44,001 nt of DNA from Amycolatopsis coloradensis (GCF_037997115.1 NZ_CP150484.1:3314317-3358317), one strand, 5' to 3'. Shown: positions 1 through 8,053, numbered from the stretch's first letter. The notes: a model not told the origin generated them from the letters alone. Numbers and translations: made by a program.

Positions 1-76
1 AAGAACTCTTGAGGTGGACCGGGGTTCCTGGGGACACCGCCGCCACTCACGAGGCCTTTTCGCGACCCCCTGGGGT

Positions 77-454
77 TTAGGGGACGGATACGCAGGCCGT
101 CGAGCCCACGATGGCCACGCCGTCGCCGGCGCGGGAGACGTGCACGTTGAAGTCGGCGCCGTCCCGGCTGAACTGAGCGATCAGCTCACGCGGGTTGCTG
201 CGGTCGCGCGTCCGCCAGCCCTGGCTTTCCAGCAGGGGCAGGACGACGTCGACGAGTTTGCGGATCGCGTCGGTCGCGTCGTCCACCCGGAGGCCGTACT
301 GCCAGCAGAGCAACCGGCCCGGCTGGGTCGGGTCGCAGTCCAGCTCGCCGTCCACGGTGCGCTCCGCGCTGGAGCCGAAGGTGCCCGCGACACCGTCGAT
401 GACCGCGGTCAGGTCCTCGGCCAGCGGGTCGAGCTCGGTGTTCCTGGTGATCAT
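77..454 (-). CDS. Hypothetical 125-aa protein at the end of the ESX effector operon
   Basis: I do not recognise this family. The protein is small, acidic and soluble-looking, with no signal peptide or membrane segment, and it ends in a short Thr-Ala-Cys-Val-Ser-Val-Pro tail. The ATG at 454 lies 10 nt after the stop of the upstream hydrolase gene, so the two are very probably co-transcribed. A longer reading of this frame would start inside the hydrolase gene and has no ribosome site. Last place in the operon, behind a gene for an ESX-targeted enzyme, would suit an accessory, chaperone or immunity protein, but that is inference from position only. Confidence 0.7.
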   Translation of the reverse strand: MITRNTELDPLAEDLTAVIDGVAGTFGSSAERTVDGELDCDPTQPGRLLCWQYGLRVDDATDAIRKLVDVVLPLLESQGWRTRDRSNPRELIAQFSRDGADFNVHVSRAGDGVAIVGSTACVSVP

Positions 455-464
455 GGTGAACCCC

Positions 465-1811
465 TCACAAGCCTCGTCCGACGCCTTCGATGACCATCTC
501 GCGCAGCGAGCCACCGGTGAAGCCCTCGTGCGTGACCGCGCCGCCCGTGATCACACCGTAGATGTTGTTCCACGAATCGGAACCCGGCTTGAGCACACCG
601 CTGTGGGATTCGAAACCCCACTGCAGATCGCCGTTCGCGTCGCGGCCGGTTTCCAGTTCGACGACGCCGGGGAAGCGGTCGGGGTCCGCTCCGTGCCCGG
701 CGCCGAGCCATTCGAAGAGCCCCGCGTTGCCCTGTGCCACCACGATCGGGTCGAAGGGGGCCGTCATGGAGTACCGCTGCACACCGGCCTGGCTGGCCGG
801 GAGGTCGTCCGGGCTCCAGATCCCGTGTCCCATCCCCGCGGACTCGACGTGCAGCACCTGGTCGGCCCTGAGCCCGAGCTGCTCGGCGAGCCCCACGGTC
901 GCGCCGCCGTAGCTGTGCCCGACCGCCGTGACCACGACGCCCGGCCCGGCGTGGCTGTCGATCTGGCCGCGCAGTTCGTCGCCGAACGCCTTGAGATCGG
1001 GCGCCATCGTCTGCGCGTAGTGCGCGGCCGGCCCTTCGGTGACGACGTTCTGCGGGAAGACCCCGTCGGCCCAGACCACCATCGCGGTCCGTCCGGTGGC
1101 GTCCGCGGCGACCAGGCTCTTGCCGAGGTCGGCGTAGCTCTGGAAGTTGTCGAACGAGGTGTTGACGCCGGGGACGAACAACCCGACGTTGCGCGTGCCC
1201 GGCTCGATGCGGCCGACCAGTTCGACGATGCGCCCGAGCTCGCGCGGGTCGAACCGCAGGATCTGCCGGTCGTTGGCGAGGATGTCCTCGTACAGCGCGA
1301 TCCGGGTGCGCGCGCTCGCGATGTCGTCGGCTTTTCCGCCGTGGGCAAGGAGATTCGCGAGCCGTTCGCGTTCGGCGGTCAGCGCGTCGGTGACCTTCGT
1401 GCGGTTTTCGGCGATCGCGGTGGCCCAGGAACCGGTGTCGGCCGCGCCACCGACGCCGGACGGATTCCCGGCCCTGGGCAACGGGTTCTCCGGCATCAGC
1501 GACCGGTACGAAGCGGCGATCTGGACGTCGGCGCGCCGGTAGCCGCCACCCGCGGCCGTGAGGCCCTGGTGGATCACCGTCGCCTTGGTGATCTGGCCGT
1601 CGAGTTTGCCCGCGACGTCCTTGATCGTCTTGGTGTATGTCGCCGAAGCCGCGCTGGAAGCCGAAACCTGGCCGAACGCGGTGGCCGGGACGTTCTCACC
1701 CGCCAGCGCGGTCTGCGCGGTCTTGAGCACACCGGCGCGCTGTTCGAGTTCGGCCGCCGCCGCTTCGAGCCTGGCGGGGGCGACTCGGTAACCGCCCGCA
1801 CTGGATGCCAT
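465..1811 (-). CDS. ESX-targeted alpha/beta hydrolase (DUF1023-type)
   Basis: The protein has 448 residues. Residues 1-110 are an alanine-rich helical N-terminus of the kind found on type VII substrates. The C-terminal half is an alpha/beta hydrolase of the DUF1023 type: it carries the nucleophile elbow GHSYGG with Ser300, and Asp354 and His403 are the likely rest of the triad. No Sec signal is visible, which fits ESX export. Substrate is unknown; the family is usually described as putative lipase or esterase. The ATG at 1811 follows GGAGG-like bases in GAGGCGGCTCGGTG. It sits downstream of the PPE-like gene and directly before a small protein gene in the same operon. Confidence 0.85.
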   Translation of the reverse strand: MASSAGGYRVAPARLEAAAAELEQRAGVLKTAQTALAGENVPATAFGQVSASSAASATYTKTIKDVAGKLDGQITKATVIHQGLTAAGGGYRRADVQIAASYRSLMPENPLPRAGNPSGVGGAADTGSWATAIAENRTKVTDALTAERERLANLLAHGGKADDIASARTRIALYEDILANDRQILRFDPRELGRIVELVGRIEPGTRNVGLFVPGVNTSFDNFQSYADLGKSLVAADATGRTAMVVWADGVFPQNVVTEGPAAHYAQTMAPDLKAFGDELRGQIDSHAGPGVVVTAVGHSYGGATVGLAEQLGLRADQVLHVESAGMGHGIWSPDDLPASQAGVQRYSMTAPFDPIVVAQGNAGLFEWLGAGHGADPDRFPGVVELETGRDANGDLQWGFESHSGVLKPGSDSWNNIYGVITGGAVTHEGFTGGSLREMVIEGVGRGL

Positions 1812-1843
1812 CACCGAGCCGCCTCTCCTGTTCAGGAAAAAAA

Positions 1844-3148
1844 TCAGTACTGTTCGGGTTCTTCGCCGAGCACGGCGGGAGCGACCGGGGACGACTGACC
1901 CCAGACGTTCTCGGTCTCCACGAGCCACGGCGGGATACGCCGTCCGGAGCCCATGTCGCCGCCCGCGCCCATGCCCATCGGCATCATGGGCATCATCGGC
2001 ATCGCGCCCTTGGCCGCCGCCGCGCCCGCGGCACCGGCCGCTCCGCCCGCCAGGCCGCTCATCGCGCTGCCCGAGCCGCCGTCGCCCGCCAGGCCGGAGA
2101 ACGCGGCCGGGACCTCACCGGGGCCGGAGACTCCGCCGCCGCCCGCGCCGATCGCACCTCCGTCCAGCGACGGTGCTCCGCCACCGCCGATCGGGATGCC
2201 GCCGCCGGCACCGCCCGCGGTCGCGCCTGCCGCGCCGGCGCCTCCGCCCGCGGGTTCGCCGTTCTTGTCCTTGCCGTCGTTCTTGCCGCTGGCCCACGGG
2301 GGCACCCGCGGCATGATCGAGCCGAACCGGCCGAACGCGGCGGCCGAGGCCGCGGCGAGACCGGCGGTGAACATGTCGCCGAACAGCGGGTTCGACTTGG
2401 GGACCTGGCCCGGCTGCCCGGTGGTGGGCGGCGTGGAGCCGTCCGAGGGCAGCGGATGCGTGTTGTCGCCGGGAACCAGCCCGACGCCGGGCGTTCCGCC
2501 GATGTTGTTGCCGACCGAGCCACCCGGGGCGGTGCCGCCACCGGTGACCGGTGGCGGGGTGACGGCGTTCGGCGAGGCCGGAATGGACTCCTCCGCGGTG
2601 GAGTACTCGCCCGCGAGCTGGGTCATCACCACGATCGCCTTGCTGTGCGCCGCGCTGGCCGCGCCCGCGGCCTGCTGCTGCGCTTCGACGTTCGCGATGG
2701 CCTGCTGCCGCTGCTGAGCGGCGTTGATGATCGTCGCCTGCGACGAATCCGGCGGCAGGAGGGGCGGATTGACGGCCAGCGCGAGATCGGCGGGGGAGAC
2801 GTCGGGCACCGCGACCGGCGGCGGCATCTCCTTCTTGGCCTTCACCAGCGCGTCCGCCGCGTCCTCGAGGAGGTTGTTCATCGCGTGCGCGGTCTGGGCG
2901 ACCTTGCGGATTCCGCCGACGAGGTCGGTGATCATCGTGTGGTACTTGTCGGCGGCGCCACCGGTCCAGTTGCCGGAGAAGTCCTTCAGCTCGCCGGTCA
3001 GGTTCTCGGCCTGTTCGAACAGCCCGGTGCCGGTGGACTGCCATTTGTGGGCCGCGTGGCGCGCCGTGTTGGGGTCACCCGCCTGCAGCATCGCGTAGAG
3101 CTGCTGGTGCGAGTACGCGGCGAAGTTCGTGTGCGCGGTCTCGGTCAT
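1844..3148 (-). CDS. PPE-like ESX secreted protein
   Basis: This 434-residue protein has a helical first 190 residues with a W-x-G turn (Trp61-Thr-Gly63) and the general type VII export motif Y-x-x-x-E (Tyr182 to Glu186) at the end of the helical part. The rest is low-complexity Gly/Ala/Pro/Met, with Met-Pro runs, and finishes with a short tail containing RRIPPWLVETENVWG, which looks like a conserved end. This is the architecture of PPE-like substrates in non-mycobacterial actinomycetes. Its ATG overlaps the stop of the upstream gene by 4 nt, so translation is coupled. It probably pairs with one of the small helical proteins encoded just upstream; which one cannot be seen from sequence alone. 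Confidence 0.85.
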   Translation of the reverse strand: MTETAHTNFAAYSHQQLYAMLQAGDPNTARHAAHKWQSTGTGLFEQAENLTGELKDFSGNWTGGAADKYHTMITDLVGGIRKVAQTAHAMNNLLEDAADALVKAKKEMPPPVAVPDVSPADLALAVNPPLLPPDSSQATIINAAQQRQQAIANVEAQQQAAGAASAAHSKAIVVMTQLAGEYSTAEESIPASPNAVTPPPVTGGGTAPGGSVGNNIGGTPGVGLVPGDNTHPLPSDGSTPPTTGQPGQVPKSNPLFGDMFTAGLAAASAAAFGRFGSIMPRVPPWASGKNDGKDKNGEPAGGGAGAAGATAGGAGGGIPIGGGGAPSLDGGAIGAGGGGVSGPGEVPAAFSGLAGDGGSGSAMSGLAGGAAGAAGAAAAKGAMPMMPMMPMGMGAGGDMGSGRRIPPWLVETENVWGQSSPVAPAVLGEEPEQY

Positions 3149-3549
3149 CCCTTGTTCCCCCCGCCGTTCGAGCCGCTGTTACCGCCCAGCACGCCCCCGA
3201 GGACGTTGAGCAACGGATCGAGCAGCCCGGTCTGCTGGCTCGCGTGGTGGATGTCGCCCGCCACCGAGTCGTCCGCCGCCGCGTAGCCGTCGGCCACGGT
3301 CGTCGTGACGTCCTGCGCGAAGGTGATCGCGCCCTTGACCTGGTCCAGCAGGCCCTGCATCTCGGCGACGGCCGCCTGGTGCGCCTTGTTGAGTGAACCC
3401 GCCTCTCCGAACTCGCCGAACAGCAGTGGCTGTTCGCTCAGGGTCAGCAGGAAGTCGTTCGGCTTGGACATCGCGTGGATCTGGGTCTCCAGTTCCCGCA
3501 CGAAGTCCTTCAGTGATTCCAGATGGACGTAGTACGACTGGTCTTGCAT
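3145..3549 (-). CDS. Small helical ESX/PE-like partner protein
   Basis: The protein has 134 residues. Residues 1-105 look all-helical with a Phe-Gly-Glu turn near residue 47 where WXG proteins have their bend, followed by a Y-x-x-x-D export motif (Tyr89-Ala-Ala-Ala-Asp93). The C-terminus is Gly/Asn-rich and flexible. The ATG at 3549 was chosen over an upstream GTG because the helical domain begins here. The gene overlaps the PPE-like gene by 4 nt (ATGA), so the two are likely translated together and may form a heterodimer for export, as PE and PPE do. I see no catalytic motif. Confidence 0.8.
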   Translation of the reverse strand: MQDQSYYVHLESLKDFVRELETQIHAMSKPNDFLLTLSEQPLLFGEFGEAGSLNKAHQAAVAEMQGLLDQVKGAITFAQDVTTTVADGYAAADDSVAGDIHHASQQTGLLDPLLNVLGGVLGGNSGSNGGGNKG

Positions 3550-3606
3550 TGATCCCGGCTCTCTCGTGAACGGCCACGCCGACAAGGGGACGACTACGCG
3601 CAAAGC

Positions 3607-3648
3607 CGGCCGGCCGGTGCCGAGGGGGGTGAAAGCACCGGCCGGCCG
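3607..3648. terminator. 14-bp GC-rich hairpin inside the esx operon
   Basis: A perfect inverted repeat, with 14-bp arms built around GGCCGGCCGGTGC and a 14-nt loop, lies between the second WXG100 gene and the next gene of the minus-strand operon. There is no T-tract. Placement after the two small secreted-protein genes suggests partial termination or mRNA end protection, giving more WXG100 transcript than downstream transcript. Confidence 0.55.
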
Positions 3649-3659
3649 ACGGATGGGGA

Positions 3660-3962
3660 TCAGCCGGCGAACAGGCCCTGGTTACGGTTCTCCAGGCTGT
3701 GCTGGAGATCGTGGGCGTCGCCGACCTTGCCACCGAACTGCGCGATGATCGCCACGATGTCCGCGGTGGCCTGGCGCAGGCGGGTCTCAGACGCGCGGGC
3801 GGCCTCACCGGCGGAGCTGCCGGAGGCGTACCAGGTCTGGGTGATCGGCTGCAGGTTGGTGTGCAGCTGTTCGAGCTGGGACGTGAGCGCCTTGGCCTTG
3901 GCGGCCAGCGAGGCCGAGCTGTGCTGCAGCGCGGCGAAGTTGATTTCGACGACGTCAGCCAT
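3660..3962 (-). CDS. WXG100 family protein (Esx-like)
   Basis: This 100-residue protein has the length and helix-turn-helix layout of the WXG100 family exported by type VII secretion. The turn reads Trp44-Tyr-Ala46 rather than W-x-G, a small variation. No Y-x-x-x-D/E motif is visible at its C-terminus, so it would be the partner without the export signal. It lies 21 nt downstream of another WXG100-like gene that has that motif, the normal arrangement of an EsxA/EsxB pair. The ATG at 3962 is preceded by a GAGAGG-like ribosome site. Confidence 0.88.
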   Translation of the reverse strand: MADVVEINFAALQHSSASLAAKAKALTSQLEQLHTNLQPITQTWYASGSSAGEAARASETRLRQATADIVAIIAQFGGKVGDAHDLQHSLENRNQGLFAG

Positions 3963-3983
3963 GATTGGTGGTCCTCTCGCGGA

Positions 3984-4325
3984 TCAGGGGTTCAGCCGGT
4001 GGATCACGGTCTGGTCGACGACTCCGCTGACGCCGGTGAGGCTTTCCCGGACCTGCTCGTCACCCGAGTTGTAGTTCCGGTTGCTCTCGTGCACGAGGCG
4101 CGACATCGTGTTGAGCTCGTTCACGGCGATGGTCATCTTCTCCTGCAGGCGGCGCTGCAGGTCCCAGAACGCGACCGCCTGGTCACCCTTGTAGTTGTGC
4201 AGGGTCTGGGTCAGCTCGCTCTCCAAGCTGGCCATCGTGGTCTTGGCGTTCGACGCGGTCTCCTCGAACCCCTGGACGGCGCGCGCCATCGCAGCTGCGT
4301 CTGCCTGATATCCCGTACCGGTCAT
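3984..4325 (-). CDS. WXG100-like protein with export motif (Esx-like)
   Basis: This is a 113-residue all-helical protein, first gene of the minus-strand ESX operon. The central turn is Tyr45-Lys-Gly47 (Y-x-G in place of W-x-G), and the C-terminal part carries Tyr85-Asn-Ser-Gly-Asp89, the Y-x-x-x-D motif recognised by the EccC motor. With the next gene it should form the exported heterodimer. The ATG at 4325 follows a strong GGAGGTGG ribosome site; upstream frames have none. The promoter should lie in the 190-bp gap shared with the divergent membrane-protein gene. Confidence 0.87.
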   Translation of the reverse strand: MTGTGYQADAAAMARAVQGFEETASNAKTTMASLESELTQTLHNYKGDQAVAFWDLQRRLQEKMTIAVNELNTMSRLVHESNRNYNSGDEQVRESLTGVSGVVDQTVIHRLNP

Positions 4326-4519
4326 TGATGGGCCACCTCCTCTCATCTCGCTGGAAATCCCGGTGAGCACCAGGGGACGCCCTGTCTGCTCTTGTGAAGG
4401 ACACGCTAGAAAAGAGGTGAGTGCGGTCAAACGGCACAACTGCCGGTCGCACTGACGGCACTATTACCCACAGGTCGGTGGTGGGGCTTTCCCCACCCTC
4501 GATCAGGGGGAGTGCTCCA

Positions 4520-5509
4520 GTGTCCGGATCGGAGCTTCCCGGCACGCTCGATGCCATGGTGGACAAGGGATCCAGGGTTGTTCTGCATCGACCGTTGATG
4601 ATCTTGGCGGCGGCGATGGCGGTGCTCGGGGTCATCGCACTCGGCGGTCTCGTTTTCGACGACCGCAGCCTCGTCAACGCGCCCATTTGGCTCAAACCGC
4701 TCAAGTTCACGATTTCCGTGGGACTCTACGCGGTGACGCTGGCCTGGCTGATCGGGCAGCTGACCCGGGGCAAGCGGCTCGGCTGGTGGCTCGGGACGGT
4801 GTTCGCCGCCGGGCTCGGCCTGGACATGGCGTTGCTGTTCTGGCAGATCGCCATCCGCGGCCGGACACTCCACTTCAACCGGGAGACACCCGCCGACCAG
4901 TGGATCAACAACATGGTCGCGAACGGCGCCTTCACCGGCTGGGGAGCGACGGCGGCCATCGCGCTTCTCCTGCTGTTCCAACGTCTTCCCGACCGGGCGA
5001 TGAACTCCGCGTTACGCGCGGGTGCCGCATTGTCGGTCGCCGGCATCGGGGTCGCGTTGCTGATGTTCGGGCCGAACGAACAGCAAATGGCCCAGTTCCG
5101 CGCCGGCGAACGGCCGTCGATCCTCGGCGCCCACGCGGTCGGTGTTCCCGACGGCGGCCCGGGGCTGCCGGTGCTGGGATGGAGCACGGTGGGCGGGGAC
5201 ATGCGGATCCCGCACTTCTTCGGCATCCACGCGATCCAGGTGCTGCCACTGGTCGCCTTCGGGCTGCTCAAGCTCGCCCGGCGGTATCCAGTGCTCGAAT
5301 CGGAATTCGTGCGGCGGAATCTGGTGCGGACCGCTTCGGCGGGCTTCGCGGGGGTGCTCGTGCTGCTCACCTGGCAGGCTCAGCGAGGACAGTCCATCGT
5401 GCACCCTGATTTCTGGACGCTGGTCGCGGGTGCGGGAATCATCGCCGTCTTGGCCGCCGGTTCGGCACTTTCGCTTCGGGCTTCGCGGCCGATGCATCAC
5501 TTGACGTGA
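4520..5509 (+). CDS. Hypothetical integral membrane protein
   Basis: This 329-residue protein has about eight hydrophobic segments, starting near residue 25 and ending close to the C-terminus, with Arg/Lys-rich short loops. I recognise no domain. The GTG at 4520 is preferred because AGGGGGAG stands 7 nt before it; an ATG at 4556 is possible. It is divergent from the esx operon and convergent with the protease gene, with a shared terminator downstream. Nothing in it points to the secretion machinery, so proximity may be coincidental. Confidence 0.8.
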   Translation: MSGSELPGTLDAMVDKGSRVVLHRPLMILAAAMAVLGVIALGGLVFDDRSLVNAPIWLKPLKFTISVGLYAVTLAWLIGQLTRGKRLGWWLGTVFAAGLGLDMALLFWQIAIRGRTLHFNRETPADQWINNMVANGAFTGWGATAAIALLLLFQRLPDRAMNSALRAGAALSVAGIGVALLMFGPNEQQMAQFRAGERPSILGAHAVGVPDGGPGLPVLGWSTVGGDMRIPHFFGIHAIQVLPLVAFGLLKLARRYPVLESEFVRRNLVRTASAGFAGVLVLLTWQAQRGQSIVHPDFWTLVAGAGIIAVLAAGSALSLRASRPMHHLT

Positions 5510-5518
5510 GGCTCGGCG

Positions 5519-5551
5519 AAAAGGGACCGTTCGGGGTGAACGGTCCCTTTT
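5519..5551. terminator. Bidirectional terminator hairpin
   Basis: AAAAGGGACCGTTC and its exact complement GAACGGTCCCTTTT flank a 5-nt loop. The A/T-tracts on both sides allow intrinsic termination in both directions, which suits the convergent membrane-protein and protease genes on either side. Confidence 0.85.
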
Positions 5552-5561
5552 CCCTTTCGGC

Positions 5562-6266
5562 TCAGACTCCCGCGGTGGCGCGGATCCAGTCGCGGCTCGC
5601 CGCGACGCTGGCGTAGTTCTGGGTGCCCTGCGGGTTCGTGCCGGAATTGCTGCCGGTCGAGCAGACACCGACCTGGACGCCGTTCGCCAGCTGCGGGCCG
5701 CCCGAGTCGCCGTGCCAGGCCGAACCGTCGACGCCGACGCTGGCGATGGCCTGGCCCCCGTAAGCGTCGCTGCTGGTTCCGGTGATGCGGACGTCGGCCG
5801 TCTTCAGGACGCTCGAAGGCGGGTTGTCGCCCTGCGTGCGGCCCCAGCCGTAGATCTGGTTGGTGGTGCCGTTGGCCGGGTTCGAGGTGCCGAGCTTCAT
5901 GTACGTCGTGCTGACCGCGGTCGTGAGGTGCAGCAGCGCGATGTCCCCGCTCGGGGCCGCCTTCTGCTGGTCGACTTCGGCGTTCGTGCCCTGGTTGAGG
6001 TTGACGTTGCCGACCTTCACGTGCATGCCGGGCGCGTTGAGGCAGTGCTTCGCGGTGAGGACCCACTGCGGCGCGATGATGGTGCCGGAGCAGTTGAAAC
6101 CGCCGTACGCGGTCGCGTCGTTCCAATAGATTTGGGCGCCCCACGGCGCGGAGCTCACGGTTCCGCCGCCGATGATGTCCTGGCTCGCGTTCGCGGCGGG
6201 GGTGGCGGCAAGGGTCAGCGCCGCGGCGGCACCGGCCACCGTTGCGACTATCTTGGACATACGCAT
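5562..6266 (-). CDS. Secreted trypsin-like serine protease (S1 family)
   Basis: The 234-residue precursor has a Sec signal peptide (residues 1-28, cleavage after Ala-Asn-Ala-Ser or close by). The mature start Ile-Ile-Gly-Gly resembles the trypsin activation site. The triad is visible: His74 in TAKHC, Asp108 in GDIALL and Ser188 in GDSGGP. Three cysteines (Cys59, Cys75 and one near residue 203) suggest at least one disulfide. It should be a small extracellular endopeptidase of the Streptomyces trypsin type. The start may be ATG 6266 or 6260. A short dyad lies about 45 bp upstream. It is not a mycosin, which would be an S8 subtilase with a C-terminal membrane anchor. Confidence 0.92.
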   Translation of the reverse strand: MRMSKIVATVAGAAAALTLAATPAANASQDIIGGGTVSSAPWGAQIYWNDATAYGGFNCSGTIIAPQWVLTAKHCLNAPGMHVKVGNVNLNQGTNAEVDQQKAAPSGDIALLHLTTAVSTTYMKLGTSNPANGTTNQIYGWGRTQGDNPPSSVLKTADVRITGTSSDAYGGQAIASVGVDGSAWHGDSGGPQLANGVQVGVCSTGSNSGTNPQGTQNYASVAASRDWIRATAGV

Positions 6267-6307
6267 GAATACGCCCTTCGGCCCGCGTCGGGGATTCCGT
6301 ATCGAGT

Positions 6308-6320
6308 TGAAACGGTTTCA
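6308..6320. promoter_or_regulatory. Dyad upstream of the protease gene
   Basis: TGAAAC-G-GTTTCA is a 6-bp-arm inverted repeat 42-54 bp upstream of the protease start. It resembles half-sites bound by LacI/GntR-type repressors, but no such gene is adjacent. Treat it as a candidate operator only. Confidence 0.3.
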
Positions 6321-6472
6321 CCAAGTTAGGCGGCGGTAAGGGTTTTGGTAACCTACTGAAGTCGGTGGACGATTGGTCCGTCCTGTGCGAATTCCGGAAT
6401 GGGATGGATGCTGCCCTTTGCCGCGGACGTCCGTTGTATCCGGTTCGCTGGCTGTGGCTTGCCTGCCGCGTC

Positions 6473-6484
6473 TAGGGTGTTCGC
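6473..6484 (+). promoter_or_regulatory. -10 box for leaderless transcription of the CPT-like gene
   Basis: TAGGGT ends exactly 6 nt before the GTG at 6485, the spacing expected if transcription starts on the first base of the start codon. No ribosome-binding sequence is present. Confidence 0.5.
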
Positions 6485-7006
6485 GTGACGACAGTGATCG
6501 TGCTCAACGGCGGTTCCAGTTCGGGTAAGTCGGGGATCGCCCGGTGCCTGCAGGCGGTGCTGCCCGATCCTTGGCTCACGCTCGGCGTGGACACCTTGAT
6601 CGACGCCATGCCGCCCGCGGTGGACGAGGGGATCGACTTCGCGGCGGACGGTGGAGTGAGTGTCGGCTCCGGTTTCCGGCGGCTCGAGAACGCGTGGATG
6701 GCCGGTGTCGCGGCGATGGTGCGTGCCGGTGCGCGGGTCATCATCGACGACGCCTTCCTCGGTGGGGCCGCGTCACAGCAGCGGTGGCGTGACGCGTTGG
6801 CCGGGCTTGAGGTGCTGTGGGTCGGGGTCCGGTGTGATGGCGTCGTGGCCGCCGGGCGGGAGGTGGCGCGGGGGGATCGGGTCACGGGGATGGCGGAGGC
6901 ACAGGCCGAAATCGTGCATCGGGGCGTGGTTTATGACTTCGAAGTGGACACCGGGGTGAATGAAGCTTTGGTTTGTGCGCGGGAGATCGCCGCACGGGTC
7001 GAATGA
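6485..7006 (+). CDS. Chloramphenicol phosphotransferase-like P-loop kinase
   Basis: The 173-residue protein begins with a P-loop, GGSSSGKS (residues 9-16), followed by Gly-Val-Asp36-Thr-Leu-Ile-Asp-Ala-Met-Pro, which matches the place of the catalytic aspartate in the CPT family of ATP-dependent kinases. Length and layout agree with the family. CPT itself phosphorylates chloramphenicol, but most members have unknown substrates, so resistance should not be assumed. The GTG at 6485 appears to be a leaderless start. The following gene begins 34 nt downstream. Confidence 0.8.
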   Translation: MTTVIVLNGGSSSGKSGIARCLQAVLPDPWLTLGVDTLIDAMPPAVDEGIDFAADGGVSVGSGFRRLENAWMAGVAAMVRAGARVIIDDAFLGGAASQQRWRDALAGLEVLWVGVRCDGVVAAGREVARGDRVTGMAEAQAEIVHRGVVYDFEVDTGVNEALVCAREIAARVE

Positions 7007-7040
7007 GTTCGCTGGGTGGGCTGGAGACGGGTGGCGCCCT

Positions 7041-7849
7041 GTGGTCACGACGATGAGGGCCGGCTCTGACGAGGAGGTGGCGCTCCGGGCTGTAAACGCC
7101 GCGTGTGAGGTGATCCGGCGTGCTTACGGTGGCGCGGTCGAGCGATCAGGGAAGGGCGGCGGAGATTTCGCCACCGGGGTGGATCCCGCCGCGGAGCGCG
7201 TGATCCGGAGGAGTTTGCGGAAAGCGTATCCGCGCGATGTGATCCTCGGTGAAGAGTACGGCGCGGACGAGGGGGAAGGGGCCCGGACCTGGCTGGTCGA
7301 CCCGTTGTGTGGAACGTTGACTACGCGGCGCATACCCCGCTGGTGGCGGTGAACATCGCCCTGCGTGTCGGGAACGACGTGACCGTGGCGGTGTCGGCGG
7401 ATCCCCTGTCCGGCGAGGTGTTCTGGGCAGGCGACGGTGGAGCCGTCCTGCACCGCGACGGCCGCGACGAGCCTCTGACGCCCGCGGCGGGCGATGGACT
7501 CGTGGATGTCAATCTCGACCCGCCGTTCCCCAACGCGGCCTCCTTCCGCACGGTCCGGATGCTGTCGGACGACGCCTTTACCGGACGCTTCCGTCCCCGC
7601 GTCTTGTCCACGACGCTGGCGTTGGCCTGGGTCGCGGCCGGACGGCGGGCCGCCTCCGTCACCGATGGGCACGTGCGGGACAGCGTGCACTTCACCAGCG
7701 GTATCGCGCTATGCCAAGCCGCCGGCTGTGTGGTGACCAACCTTGCCGGGCAAGCGGTCCACACCGGCATCCAAGGATTGGTCGTGGCCGCTGATCCGGC
7801 GACACACCAAGACTTGATCGACCTCGTGGCACGCCACCGTGACGACTGA
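7041..7849 (+). pseudogene. Inositol monophosphatase-like gene, frameshifted
   Basis: Two overlapping reading frames together give one IMPase-family protein of about 269 residues. The first frame contains GEEYGAD (the Gly-Glu-Glu metal site) and TWLVDPLCGT; the second continues with DYAAHTPLVAVNIALRVG and runs to the usual C-terminal region. One missing A near 7320 (TTGACTAC where TTGAACTAC would restore ...GTLNYAAHTP...) explains the shift. The family's DPxDGT motif reads DPLCGT, with Cys replacing a metal-binding Asp, and the later W-D-x-A-A-G motif is also changed. So even the repaired protein may not be a classical phosphatase. The start is GTG 7041 or ATG 7053. A sequencing error is possible. 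Confidence 0.75.
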
Positions 7850-7891
7850 ACAGACCGGCCATGATCGAAGCGCCGGGTCCGGCGGGGGGCG

Positions 7892-8053
7892 ATGAGCGTG
7901 CATCGAGAGTCAGGACATGGCGAGTTCACCTTGCTCGCGAACGAGATAAGGGGGCCTTATGCGAACGCGGGGGCCTATTTGGACCTGGCCCGGCTCGAAC
8001 GGGCAGCCTCCCTCTCCGCTGCGGACGCACCCTTACCGTGTAGGCACGCCTAG
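7892..8053 (+). CDS. Possible small ORF of 53 codons
   Basis: An ATG at 7892, with a G-rich stretch 2-8 nt upstream, opens a 53-codon frame with plausible composition (GEFTLLANEIRGPYANAG and a helical, Ala/Leu-rich end). I recognise nothing in it. It could be a small gene or a remnant of a larger one, because the sequence after it looks degenerate. Confidence 0.3.
   Translation: MSVHRESGHGEFTLLANEIRGPYANAGAYLDLARLERAASLSAADAPLPCRHA

Noticed and set aside
1953..2717. A Pro/Ala-rich 254-codon frame antisense to the PPE-like gene
   Set aside because: It is the mirror of the Gly/Ala/Pro-rich low-complexity tail of the real gene.
5562..6266. Idea that the secreted protease is the missing mycosin
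   Set aside because: The triad order and the GDSGGP motif are those of S1 trypsins. Mycosins are S8 subtilases with Asp-His-Ser order and a C-terminal membrane helix, which is absent here.
6485..7006. Chloramphenicol resistance gene
   Set aside because: The fold and the P-loop fit the CPT family, but substrate residues cannot be judged and most family members are not resistance genes.
7892..8053. Assigning the 53-codon frame to a known small-protein family
   Set aside because: No motif was strong enough; it is reported only as a possible ORF.
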